From: Mogibacterium sp.
GTDB lineage: Bacteria > Bacillota > Clostridia > Peptostreptococcales > Anaerovoracaceae
Direction: 5' to 3'
Assembly (NCBI GenBank): GCA_012840975.1
Contig: DUVP01000007.1
Location: forward strand, 34,055 to 98,054
Length of the DNA: 64,000 nt
In this document: piece by piece, positions 36,516 through 45,214 of the stretch
How positions within the stretch are numbered: position 1 is the stretch's first letter
How the letters are laid out: the number at the start of each line of letters is the position of its first letter
Notes under the pieces: model-generated
Databases searched by the model: none
Told to the model about the DNA's origin: nothing
What the model saw: the letters and a program-made list of their open reading frames with translations, nothing else
Program-made: the position numbers and the translations under genes

Positions 36516-37814
36516 ATGAAAAAGATTTTATATTATGTAAATCAGTTTTTCGGGCAAATCGGTGGAGAGGATCAGGCTCATATTGCACCGGTCTACAAGA
36601 AAGAGGCTGTTGGTCCTGCAATGGGCTTTGCGAAAATGCTCGAAGGGGAAGCTGAAATCATTGGAACACTCATTTGTGGCGATAACTTCTTCAATGAACA
36701 TAATGAAGAGGCACTTGCTTTCATAAAAGATATTAATGAACAGGAAAAACCTGATATTGTTGTTGCGGGACCTGCGTTTAATGCCGGGCGTTACGGAGTA
36801 GCCTGTGCAGGAGTTGCCGAGTTTTTTGCACTGGAAGCAGGGATTCCCGTTGTAACGGGTATGTATGAAGAGAATCCGGGGCTCGAAGCCTGCCGTGGTA
36901 TCAGCTATGTTGTGCCTACAACGGATAGTGCAGGCGGTATGAGGAAAGCACTGCCGACCATGGCAAAGATCGCGGTCAAACTTGCAAAAGGAGAGGAGCC
37001 TGTTGCAGAGGAGGATGGTTTCTTCTTAAGAGGCATCCGTGAAACTGTATTCTCCGATAAAATCGGTTCCGAGCGTGCAGTTGAGATGCTGCTTAAACGC
37101 TTGAGAGGCGAAGAGTTTGAAACAGAACTTCCGATGCCTGAATTCGACAATGTTGAACCAGCACATGCGATTGCCGATATGTCAAAAGCTGTTATTGCTC
37201 TGGTTACGACAGGCGGCATAGTTCCGCACGGCAACCCTGACCATATTCAATCCGCATCCGCACAAAAATGGGGCAAGTATGACGTTTCTAAACTGGAAAT
37301 GTTGAAAGGTGATTATGAGACGATTCACGGCGGATATGACCCGGTATATGCCAATGAATTTCCGGACAGAGTTGCTCCGCTTGACCAATTGGTGCACCTG
37401 AAAAAAGAAGGTGCTATCGGAGATGTATATAAGTATTTCTATACGACTACCGGTACGGGAACAGCTGTCGGCAATTCACGTAAGTTCGGACAGGAAATCG
37501 GCAAGGAACTCAAAGAAGCCGGAGTTGACGGCGTAATACTTACCAGTACGTGAGGAACTTGCACACGTTGCGGTGCAACGTTGGTAAAAGAGATTGAACG
37601 TTATGGTATTCCGATAGTCCATATGGCGACAATTACTACAATTTCAGAATCGGTCGGTGCAAACCGTATCGTTCCGACAGTTGCTATTCCTTATCCTGTC
37701 GGAGATCCGGCTCTTGAATCTAAGGAAGAACCACTAAGAGAAGAATTGGTAGAACGTGCTATTAAAGCATTGAAAACCGATGTGGAAAAACCGACAATAT
37801 TCAAAAAAGGATAG
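36516..37814 (+). CDS. Glycine/sarcosine/betaine reductase component B, selenocysteine beta subunit (UGA readthrough)
   Basis: A 432-residue selenoprotein of the GrdB/GrdF/GrdH family. Reading stops at TGA 37551-37553 if translated conventionally, but the same frame continues for 87 codons, and the junction reads LTST-U-GTCTRCGATLVKEIE, the conserved GrdB selenocysteine site. Sec is residue 346. Selenocysteine attacks the substrate bound to the alpha-subunit pyruvoyl group, giving a carboxymethyl-Sec intermediate passed to protein A. Family blocks: VAGPAFNAGRYG, TTGGIVPHGNPD, YDPVYANEFPDRVAPLDQL and DPALESKEEPLREELV. AAGGAGGAAAA precedes the ATG. The SECIS-like hairpin is listed separately. 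selA/B/C/D and grdA/C/D are not in this window. Confidence 0.94.
37551..37581 (+). promoter_or_regulatory. SECIS-like element for the UGA codon
   Basis: Eleven bases after the UGA (37551-37553) a perfect 7-bp hairpin forms: ACGTTGC (37565-37571), loop GGT, GCAACGT (37575-37581). Position and small G/U-containing loop agree with bacterial SECIS elements bound by SelB. Confidence 0.8.
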
Positions 37815-37847
37815 TGGGTTACGGTTCAATCAGAAAGATATGAAAAA

Positions 37848-37880
37848 GAAGCGGTCACAATTTGTGGCCGCTTCAGATTT
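37848..37880 (+). terminator. Intrinsic terminator of the grd operon
   Basis: Arms GAAGCGGTCACAA (37848-37860) and TTGTGGCCGCTTC (37862-37874), one G-T pair, followed by AGATTTTT. Confidence 0.88.
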
Positions 37881-38003
37881 TTAACGGAGACAAACTTCTC
37901 AAACCTTCTGTTTACAGGTATAATAGGCTTGTCGTCTATAAAAGAGATAAAGTGTTTTAGCAAGCATATATAAACATATACATATAAAAGGTGAGATACA
38001 ACA

Positions 38004-39725
38004 ATGCTGATAAAATATTCAAAAAAATATTCAAAATTTATTATCGGACAGCTTTTCTTCGCAAGTATCTGGGTACTTGCACAGCTTATGATACCGCGTT
38101 TAATGGTGGATATTGTAGACTCCGGAATAATGATGAAAGACATGGATGCAATAATTTATAAGGGATTGCTTATGTTACTCGCAACCATTTTAAATATAGC
38201 TTCCTTGCTGATTTCCATATATTTTCTGACAAAAGCAACAGCAGGAATATCGAGGGATTTAAGAGAGGATCTGTTCGGGAAAATTATAGACTGGTCAAAG
38301 GAAACCAGGACGGGCTTTTCCAATTCCACTTTAATTACAAGAACGGTAAATGATGTTAAACAGGTTTCAGTTTTAATTGACTTATCTTTGAGGAAGATCT
38401 TTACACTCAGCATTACCGTGATAGGAGCACTGGTGGTATCTTTTTCACTTGATGCCAAATTAGCTTCTATTATTCTGGTAATTATTCCGATAATCTTCGT
38501 TGTAGGTTTATTTTTGACAACGAGAGCTCTTCCTCAATATTCCCGCATACGTCTTGCGATAGACAAAATCAATCTGCTTTTTAGAGAAAACATAAGAGGA
38601 ATTCGAGTCATAAGAGCATTCAACAAGTCGGATTACGAGGTGAGAGAGTTCGAGAAAGCGACAAAGGAAGCTTACGAGGCAAGCGTTAAATCGGAATCGA
38701 CAATGATGCTGCTGAGTCCGCTTATTTTACTTTTTACAAATCTTTTGATTCTGGTGATTTTATTTATGGGTGCCGGACGAGCAGAGATAGGAACAATCAA
38801 GCTCGGAGTTCTGATAGGTCTAATTGAATATGCGACAATCAGCCTGACTAATATCCAGCAATTCGCTTCTATCATAACCATTATTCCAAGGTCAAAGGTT
38901 TCAATAGACAGAATTTCGGAAGTTTTATCGAAAGAAGAGATTCTGAAGATCAAAGAAGACAGCTTCGAATCTGAAGATGGAGGGATAAACTTCAAAGATA
39001 TAGATTTTTATTATCCCGGCTCCAGGAGAGCAACCCTAAAAAACATCAGCTTTAATTTGCAAAAAGGAGAGACAAAGGCAATCATAGGTTCGACGGGAAG
39101 CGGTAAATCTACACTACTTAAACTTTTATTACGAGACTATGATGCCTATCAGGGAAGAATCTGTCTCAATGGAAGGGATGTTCAAACTCTTACGAGAGAA
39201 GAGATCAGCGGTATTATTACATATGTTCCTCAAACCAGTTTTTTGTTTTCAGGCAGTGTCAGAGAGAATATTCAGACCGGGAAAAATAATGCCGGTGATA
39301 ATGAAATCTGGGAGGTTCTTGATATGGTGCAGATGGGAGATTTTTTCAGAGAGTCTCCGTACGGCTTAGATACCCATATCGCACAAAACGCCGTAAATCT
39401 TTCGGGTGGGCAAAAGCAGAGGCTTTCGATCGCCCGCGGACTCATCAGAGAATCGGATTTTTATGTTTTCGACGACTGTTTCTCCGCTTTGGACTACACA
39501 ACAGAGAAGAAAATCAGAGAATCTATTAAGGAAAAATTATCGGATAAGGGAATTCTGGTAATTGCACAGCGGGTAGCGACAGTCAGAGATGCGGATGAAA
39601 TTTTCGTCCTTGAAAGAGGAGAAATTTCAGATAGAGGAACTCACGAGGAACTTGTTTCAACCTCAACGATTTACAAAGAAATCGTTGATTCACAGATAAA
39701 ATCCCAAGAGGGGGAAATCAGATGA
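38004..39725 (+). CDS. ABC exporter half-transporter, subunit 1
   Basis: A 573-residue half-transporter: six-helix membrane domain (about 1-310) then an ATPase domain with Walker A GSTGSGKST (about 371), Q-loop YVPQTSFLFSG, signature LSGGQKQR, and Walker B FYVFDDCFSALD, where the catalytic Glu is replaced by Asp, as in the degenerate partner of heterodimeric exporters such as BmrC/LmrC types. It overlaps the next gene by ATGA, and the two should form one heterodimer. Substrate (drug, lipid or peptide) is unknown. GGTGAGA precedes the ATG. Confidence 0.92.
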   Translation: MLIKYSKKYSKFIIGQLFFASIWVLAQLMIPRLMVDIVDSGIMMKDMDAIIYKGLLMLLATILNIASLLISIYFLTKATAGISRDLREDLFGKIIDWSKETRTGFSNSTLITRTVNDVKQVSVLIDLSLRKIFTLSITVIGALVVSFSLDAKLASIILVIIPIIFVVGLFLTTRALPQYSRIRLAIDKINLLFRENIRGIRVIRAFNKSDYEVREFEKATKEAYEASVKSESTMMLLSPLILLFTNLLILVILFMGAGRAEIGTIKLGVLIGLIEYATISLTNIQQFASIITIIPRSKVSIDRISEVLSKEEILKIKEDSFESEDGGINFKDIDFYYPGSRRATLKNISFNLQKGETKAIIGSTGSGKSTLLKLLLRDYDAYQGRICLNGRDVQTLTREEISGIITYVPQTSFLFSGSVRENIQTGKNNAGDNEIWEVLDMVQMGDFFRESPYGLDTHIAQNAVNLSGGQKQRLSIARGLIRESDFYVFDDCFSALDYTTEKKIRESIKEKLSDKGILVIAQRVATVRDADEIFVLERGEISDRGTHEELVSTSTIYKEIVDSQIKSQEGEIR

Positions 39726-41602
39726 ATACGGAACATATTGACAACAAAGAGAAAAAAGAAGAAAATCTGCCGAGTCTTTCAAAGGGAGTCGGAGGAGCGG
39801 GACGTGTTTCAGGTCTCCTTGCGTCAAGCAAGACAAAAGATGCAAAAGGGACTTTGTTCAGGCTGTTTAAAAATCTGGCCTCATTCAAATGGCTTTTCTT
39901 ATCTGCAATCATTCTGACCTTATCGGCTTCAATCGTTCAGGTATTAATCCCGAGAAAAATCGGACAAATCATAAATATATTCACTGCACTTTTTACTAAG
40001 GATGCAGCTTTGGACTGGACTCTTTTGAGAGGAATAGGCATTACACTTTTGGCTTTATATCTTTTCAACTTCCTTTCAAACTATATTTCGAGCATTTTAA
40101 TGGTAAGGGTGTCGCAGAGTGTAATAAAATCCCTGAGAAATCAGATGCAGGTCAAACTGAATTCCCTGACTTTAAATTACTTCGACCGTTCATCTGCAGG
40201 TGATATGGTATCACTGCTCAGCAACGATCTGGACAATGTGGCAAATACACTACAAAGCGGTTTAACAAGTTCATTGTCGGCACTTGTCCTGCTTGTTGGT
40301 GTAATCACGATGATGATCATAATCAATCCTATACTGGCTTTTCTGTCCATGATTGTTATCCCGGTATCCTACTTTATGGTTAAATATCTGGTTGGCAAAG
40401 CAAAACCCATCTTCAAGAAGAATGCCAATCTGACGGGAGCTTTCAACGGGAAGATAGAAGAAGCCTATATCGGAGAAGACATCGTAAAGCACTACAATAT
40501 AGGGGCAGATCTGAAAACTGAGCTATCTGCTCTGAATGAGGAATTGTATGACAGTGAATGGAAGTCGTCACTGGTTTCGTTTGTCACAAGACCTGCCGGT
40601 GATTTGATTCTGAACTCGAACTATGTATTATTAGCAATTCTAGGCGGAAGATATGTCATAAATGGAGTCCTGTCACTCGGAGGGTTTCAGGCTTTTCTGC
40701 AATACACTCAAATGCTCAGAGGTCCGTTCAATCAGGTTCTGGGAATTTTCAACACCATAATGTCCGCTTTGGCTTCGGCAGAACGAGTTTTCGAGTTTCT
40801 GGACGCTGAAGAAATTGTCGAATTAGGCGACGAAAGGATGGATGCGGATGCTATCAGAGGAGAAATCGAATTTGATGAAGTCGAATTCGGATATACGGAA
40901 AACCTCCTGTTTGACGGAGTCGACCTTAAAGTAAAGCCGGGAGAACAGCTGGCTATCGTCGGCAGAAGCGGAGCCGGTAAAACAACTCTCGTCAATCTGC
41001 TGATGCGTTTCTACGAGATAAGCGGCGGCAAAATATATATAGACGGAAAAGATTCCAAAGACTATAGAACTGAGGAGCTGAGAAAAGCATACTCAATGGT
41101 CCTGCAGGACACCTGGCTTTTTTCGGGCAGTATCAGAGACAATATAGCTTACGGAGCGGATATATCGGGAGAAGAAGATTTATGCGATGTGGATCTGGAC
41201 AGAATCAAGGAAGCTGCCGAACTGGCAAGAGCGGATTCATTTATCGACTGTCTTCCTGAGGGTTACGATACCATCCTAACCGAAGGAGCTTCCAATATAA
41301 GCAGGGGACAGGTTCAATTGCTGACTATAGCAAGAGCCATGATTAAAAAAGCTCCTATCATAATCCTGGACGAGGCGACGTCTTCGGTCGATACCCGTAC
41401 AGAGGTATTGATTCAGCACGGGTTGAAGGAGCTTGCAGCCAATTCCACCAGTTTTGTAATAGCCCACAGACTTTCAACGATCCGGGATGCCGACAGAATC
41501 ATTGTCATGGACAGCGGAACAATTGTAGAAGTCGGAACACATCAGGAGCTGCTCGACAAAAACGGATACTATGCCGAGATGTACAAAGCGGGACAGGCGT
41601 AG
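39722..41602 (+). CDS. ABC exporter half-transporter, subunit 2
   Basis: A 626-residue partner with an extra cytoplasmic N-terminus of about 50 residues, six helices, and an ATPase domain: Walker A GRSGAGKTT, Q-loop VLQDTWLFSGS, signature ISRGQVQ (second Gly of SGGQ changed to Arg) and an intact Walker B ILDEATSSVD with catalytic Glu. The pattern of one standard signature with a changed Walker B in subunit 1 and the reverse in subunit 2 is exactly that of asymmetric heterodimeric exporters, which hydrolyse at one site. Translationally coupled to subunit 1. Confidence 0.92.
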   Translation: MNTEHIDNKEKKEENLPSLSKGVGGAGRVSGLLASSKTKDAKGTLFRLFKNLASFKWLFLSAIILTLSASIVQVLIPRKIGQIINIFTALFTKDAALDWTLLRGIGITLLALYLFNFLSNYISSILMVRVSQSVIKSLRNQMQVKLNSLTLNYFDRSSAGDMVSLLSNDLDNVANTLQSGLTSSLSALVLLVGVITMMIIINPILAFLSMIVIPVSYFMVKYLVGKAKPIFKKNANLTGAFNGKIEEAYIGEDIVKHYNIGADLKTELSALNEELYDSEWKSSLVSFVTRPAGDLILNSNYVLLAILGGRYVINGVLSLGGFQAFLQYTQMLRGPFNQVLGIFNTIMSALASAERVFEFLDAEEIVELGDERMDADAIRGEIEFDEVEFGYTENLLFDGVDLKVKPGEQLAIVGRSGAGKTTLVNLLMRFYEISGGKIYIDGKDSKDYRTEELRKAYSMVLQDTWLFSGSIRDNIAYGADISGEEDLCDVDLDRIKEAAELARADSFIDCLPEGYDTILTEGASNISRGQVQLLTIARAMIKKAPIIILDEATSSVDTRTEVLIQHGLKELAANSTSFVIAHRLSTIRDADRIIVMDSGTIVEVGTHQELLDKNGYYAEMYKAGQA

Positions 41603-41659
41603 AAACAAAATCAATTTCTATTGTACGGAATGAAATTATATGTGGTATTATAATAAGAA

Positions 41660-42496
41660 ATGTTAATGGAGAACTTTAATATACAAAATCAGATTATTAT
41701 GAATAGTAAGAGAGATTATAAGGATTCAGTCAATATTGCTGCCGTCGAACGAGCACTTAAAGTTATGGAGATAATAAGTCACGAAGGCAGAGAGATGGGG
41801 ATAAATGAGATTGCAGATAAAATGGGAAATTATCCCAGTACAATTTATCGTGTTATCACTACTTTGATGTCCCGAGGTTATATATATCAAAATCCCGAGA
41901 ATAGTCGTTATGGGATAGGTTATAAGATATATATGCTTGGCAAGAATGTTCAAAAAAATTCCTCATTAATCAGAATTGCCAAGCCCTACGCAGATGCACT
42001 TGCTGCAGAGTTTCAGGAGAATGTTAATGTTGCTATCAGATATGACGACAAGTCATATCCAGAAAGATATAGTGCAATAACAATATACCAATCTAAAGGC
42101 GGTAAACGGGCACTTAGCGTATCGGAATCTATCGGACAACCTTATGCCTGCTATTCTTCAAGCATCGGCAAAGTACTTCTTGCTTTTTCTGAGGATTTGG
42201 ATGAGAATTTGCTCAAAAAAGAGAAGCTTAAGCGGTACACTCCAAATACTATTACAGATATGGAAGAGTTTATAAAAGAATTAAAAAGAATCAAAAAGCA
42301 AGGTTATGCATTTGATGATCAAGAGCAGGAACCGGGCTTGTATTGTGTGGGATGCCCAGTTTTAAACCATGTTGGTGTAGCGGTTATGGCACTAAGTGTT
42401 AGTGGATATGAGGGAAATATAAGAAAAATAGGGCCGAAAAAAATTGCAGATCGTCTTAAAGAGGTGTGTAAAGAAATAAGTCAGTTTTTTCAGTAG
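41660..42496 (+). CDS. IclR-family transcriptional regulator
   Basis: A 278-residue regulator: winged helix-turn-helix (about 20-85, with ALKVMEIISHEGREMGINEIADKMG read in parts, e.g. GINEIADKMGNYPSTIYRV) and a C-terminal GAF-like effector domain ending YCVGCPVLNHVGVAVMALSVSG. The three Met codons near the start (41660, 41666, 41699) all lack a clear ribosome site; 41660 is given. It is divergent in role but same-strand as the following amino-acid degradation operon, which it most likely controls; the inverted repeats at 42583-42665 are candidate targets. Confidence 0.88.
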   Translation: MLMENFNIQNQIIMNSKRDYKDSVNIAAVERALKVMEIISHEGREMGINEIADKMGNYPSTIYRVITTLMSRGYIYQNPENSRYGIGYKIYMLGKNVQKNSSLIRIAKPYADALAAEFQENVNVAIRYDDKSYPERYSAITIYQSKGGKRALSVSESIGQPYACYSSSIGKVLLAFSEDLDENLLKKEKLKRYTPNTITDMEEFIKELKRIKKQGYAFDDQEQEPGLYCVGCPVLNHVGVAVMALSVSGYEGNIRKIGPKKIADRLKEVCKEISQFFQ

Positions 42497-42522
42497 ATTT
42501 TAATAATTAAAACTTTGAATTA

Positions 42523-42555
42523 AAAAAGAACAATCTATGTGGTTGTTCTTTTGTT
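42523..42555 (+). terminator. Intrinsic terminator of the IclR gene
   Basis: AAAGAACAA (42525-42533), loop TCTATGTGG, TTGTTCTTT (42543-42551), flanked by A and T tracts. Confidence 0.82.
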
Positions 42556-42582
42556 GTATAGATAATATAATAATAATAGAAA

Positions 42583-42614
42583 GCGATTCTGTCAGAAAGA
42601 ATAAACAGAATCGC
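42583..42614. repeat. Inverted repeat 1 upstream of aminotransferase operon
   Basis: GCGATTCTGT (42583-42592) and ACAGAATCGC (42605-42614), 12 bases apart. Candidate operator or leader hairpin. Confidence 0.6.
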
Positions 42615-42634
42615 AAATTCTTAACTCAACAGAA

Positions 42635-42665
42635 GAATGATATTCTGCTTAGCAGAATATCATTC
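42635..42665. repeat. Perfect 14-bp inverted repeat before aminotransferase start
   Basis: GAATGATATTCTGC (42635-42648), loop TTA, GCAGAATATCATTC (42652-42665), 22 bases before the ATG. There is no T run, so it is a translational/mRNA-stability hairpin or a protein-binding palindrome and not a terminator. Confidence 0.7.
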
Positions 42666-42687
42666 AATTAAGAAAGGAGACATAGAT

Positions 42688-43902
42688 ATGCAATTAGCGG
42701 ACAGAATGAGTGTTATCAGAGGTTCAGTTATCAGAGATGTTGCGACTGAGATTGCAAGTCGAAATAATCCGAATCTGATCAAACTTTCGGGCGGATTGCC
42801 TGATGAGCAGTTTTTTCCTATGAAAGAGTTGCAAGCTGCTGCGGAGAAGATATTCGCAGATCCTTTACTCTTCGGAGAAGCTCTTCAGTACGGATTGACC
42901 AAAGGTGACACGGAACTTATAGAACTTATTATCGAAAGATTGAACAGAAATGAAAAACTGGGAATAAATTTTGATAATATCATCATCTGCACGGGGTGTC
43001 AGCAAGGTATTTCTATGGCTTGTACAGCTCTTCTGAATGATGGTGAAACAATTCTAATTGAAAAGCCGAGTTACCTTGATGGGCTCAATGCAGCACTTCC
43101 TTATAATCCTAACATCGTGGGTGTTGAAACAGATGATCAGGGAATACGTATTGACAAGCTGGAAGAAGCCTTAAACGCTCACCCGGATACTAAGCTGGTT
43201 TATGTAATTCCTAACTTCCAAAACCCTACAGGTAAAGCATGGCCTCTTGAAAGAAGAAAGGCATTTCTTGAACTGCTGAAAAAGTATCCTGAGGTAAAAG
43301 TACTGGAAGATAACCCATACGGCGAAATCAGATTCAGAGGAGAACATGTTCCGTGTCTCAAGGCTCTTGATGATACGGGACAGGTGATATACCTTGGTTC
43401 ATTCTCCAAGATTTTATGTCCGGGTCTCAGAATTGCTTACATTGTATCTGATAGTAAGGAACTGATCGACAGAATAGAGGAAATAAAAGAAGGTCTTGAT
43501 CTTCAAAGCAATCAATTTTCACAAGTCCATATTCGTGAGTACATGAAGATGTTCGATCTTGATGAACACGTCCGGGATTTATGCAAAGTCTACAAGGGAA
43601 GATGTGATGCTCTTATTGAGATGATGAAAAACGAGTTCCCGGTAGGAGTTACTTTCACAATCCCTGACGGAGGACTGTTCCTCTATGTAACCTGCCCTGA
43701 AAATTTTGATACAGGAAAAATGCTCAAGGATGCACTTGATGCAGAGGTTTCCTATATTCCAGGTGCATCATTCAATGCTGACGGTAGCGGAAAGAACACT
43801 ATGAGACTAAACTTTTCTGCTAACGATGTTCCCGATCTACAGGAGGGGATCAGACGTCTTGCAGGAGTGTTTAAAGCAGAAATTGCCAAGCAGGACAAAT
43901 AA
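42688..43902 (+). CDS. PLP aminotransferase (2-aminoadipate/aromatic type, MocR-like catalytic fold)
   Basis: A 404-residue class I aminotransferase of the LysN/AadAT group: N-terminal IKLSGGLPDEQFFP, GCQQGISMACTALLNDGETI, VIPNFQNPTGKAW, EDNPYGEIRF and PLP lysine in GSFSKILCPGLRIAY, C-terminal MRLNFSAND. It moves the amino group of an amino acid (branched-chain, aromatic or aminoadipate) to 2-oxoglutarate, giving a 2-oxoacid. AAAGGAGA precedes ATG 42688; an upstream frame extension is not used. It heads an operon with a 2-oxoacid:ferredoxin oxidoreductase and an ADP-forming acyl-CoA synthetase, so it supplies their substrate. Confidence 0.9.
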   Translation: MQLADRMSVIRGSVIRDVATEIASRNNPNLIKLSGGLPDEQFFPMKELQAAAEKIFADPLLFGEALQYGLTKGDTELIELIIERLNRNEKLGINFDNIIICTGCQQGISMACTALLNDGETILIEKPSYLDGLNAALPYNPNIVGVETDDQGIRIDKLEEALNAHPDTKLVYVIPNFQNPTGKAWPLERRKAFLELLKKYPEVKVLEDNPYGEIRFRGEHVPCLKALDDTGQVIYLGSFSKILCPGLRIAYIVSDSKELIDRIEEIKEGLDLQSNQFSQVHIREYMKMFDLDEHVRDLCKVYKGRCDALIEMMKNEFPVGVTFTIPDGGLFLYVTCPENFDTGKMLKDALDAEVSYIPGASFNADGSGKNTMRLNFSANDVPDLQEGIRRLAGVFKAEIAKQDK

Positions 43903-43927
43903 GCAACAGACATATAAGGAGATGACT

Positions 43928-44125
43928 ATGGAAAAGGTTAAATTAAACGTAGAAAGGTGCAAGGGCTGCTATCTCTGCATTGAGAATTGCAAAATCGGTG
44001 CAATAACAATGTCGAGTTATACCAATCGCAACGGAGTTGTAACCATTCAGGTTGATCAGAATAAATGTGTACAATGTGGTAATTGCTATACCATGTGTCC
44101 TGATCTTGTATTTGAAATTCTTTAG
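43928..44125 (+). CDS. 2-oxoacid:ferredoxin oxidoreductase, delta (ferredoxin) subunit
   Basis: A 65-residue two-[4Fe-4S] ferredoxin-like subunit with CKGCYLCIENC and CVQCGNCYTMCP clusters. In KorD/VorD subunits it accepts electrons from the TPP site. ATG 43928 has AAGGAGATG just before it; a longer upstream frame lies inside the aminotransferase gene. The alpha subunit starts 11 bases later. Confidence 0.9.
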   Translation: MEKVKLNVERCKGCYLCIENCKIGAITMSSYTNRNGVVTIQVDQNKCVQCGNCYTMCPDLVFEIL

Positions 44126-44136
44126 GAGGTATTGGG

Positions 44137-45213
44137 ATGGCAGAAATTTTATTAATAAAAGGGAACGAAGCCCTTGCTGAAGGAGCTATCCGAGGAGGTT
44201 GTCGTTTCTATGCAGGATATCCTATTACACCACAGAGCGAGATTCTCGAATGGATGGGAAAGAGACAAGCTGAGGTTGGAGGTGTATTTGTACAGGGAGA
44301 ATCCGAAATTGCAAGTGTAAATATGGTTTATGCGGCAAGAGCTCTTGGAGTCAGGTCACTTACTTCATCTTCCGGACCGGGATTTACTCTTAAGCAGGAG
44401 GGAATTGCCTATTGGGTAAGTGCCGAGATTCCCGGTGTTATAGCATGTGTACAAAGATACGGTATTGGGGACGGTTTTATAGGAGCCGGACAGGATAATT
44501 ATTGGCAAGCTATAAAGGGTGGTGGTAACGGAGACTATCATCTGATTACTTTGGCCCCTAACAGTGTTCAAGAAAATATGGACATGGCCTATGAATCATT
44601 TGAACTGGCCGAAAAGTGGAGACATCCTGTATTAATTCTTTCAGATGCAACAATAGGTCAGATGATTGAGCCTTGTGAGGTAAGACCATATAAAGAGTAT
44701 GATAAGGATCAGCTTGACTGGGCGGTAAAAGGGACTCCTATCGGACAGCCTAATAAAATCGTATCGGATGTTACTTACATTGAACCGATTGATGAGTGGA
44801 ATGAGTATTATTTAAATAAATGTCGCAAAATTATTGAAACAGAGCAACGTTGGGAGTCAATACATGTTAATGATGCTGAGATTTGTCTCTTGGCATATGG
44901 TATCTCATCAAGAATTGCCGAAGGAGCAGTAAGGAAAGCAAGAGAGGAAGGAATAAAGCTTGGACTTATCAGACCTATAACGCTTTGGCCTTTCCCGAAA
45001 AAAGCATTTTCCGAGCTGAAAAACTGCAAGGCATTAGTTACTGTCGAAATGAACATGATGGGACAGTTTAGAGAAGACGTTATTCTGTATTCCGGTAATA
45101 AGTATCCGACATATGCAATCACAACAGCATACAAGGTGCCTAAAATTGACGACATCATAGCTTTTGCAAAAAAAATTATCGCGGGAGAGATTGAACCGGA
45201 GGAGGTGTTTTAG
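44137..45213 (+). CDS. 2-oxoacid:ferredoxin oxidoreductase, alpha subunit
   Basis: A 358-residue subunit of the KorA/VorB type with GNEALAEGAIRGGCRFYAGYPITPQSEI at the start (read in parts: AGYPITPQSE), QGESEIASVNM, SSSGPGFTLKQEG and HPVLILSDATIGQM. With the beta subunit it oxidatively decarboxylates a 2-oxoacid to acyl-CoA, reducing ferredoxin. AGGAGG precedes the ATG. The family splits into 2-oxoglutarate and branched-chain 2-oxoacid enzymes; context (aminotransferase, acyl-CoA synthetase) favours amino-acid-derived 2-oxoacids. Confidence 0.93.
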   Translation: MAEILLIKGNEALAEGAIRGGCRFYAGYPITPQSEILEWMGKRQAEVGGVFVQGESEIASVNMVYAARALGVRSLTSSSGPGFTLKQEGIAYWVSAEIPGVIACVQRYGIGDGFIGAGQDNYWQAIKGGGNGDYHLITLAPNSVQENMDMAYESFELAEKWRHPVLILSDATIGQMIEPCEVRPYKEYDKDQLDWAVKGTPIGQPNKIVSDVTYIEPIDEWNEYYLNKCRKIIETEQRWESIHVNDAEICLLAYGISSRIAEGAVRKAREEGIKLGLIRPITLWPFPKKAFSELKNCKALVTVEMNMMGQFREDVILYSGNKYPTYAITTAYKVPKIDDIIAFAKKIIAGEIEPEEVF

Positions 45214-45214
45214 T

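Noticed and set aside
37915..37930. Promoter of the ABC exporter operon
   Set aside because: A TATAAT is present at about 37919 but no acceptable -35 box lies at 16-18 bases, so it was not listed as a feature.
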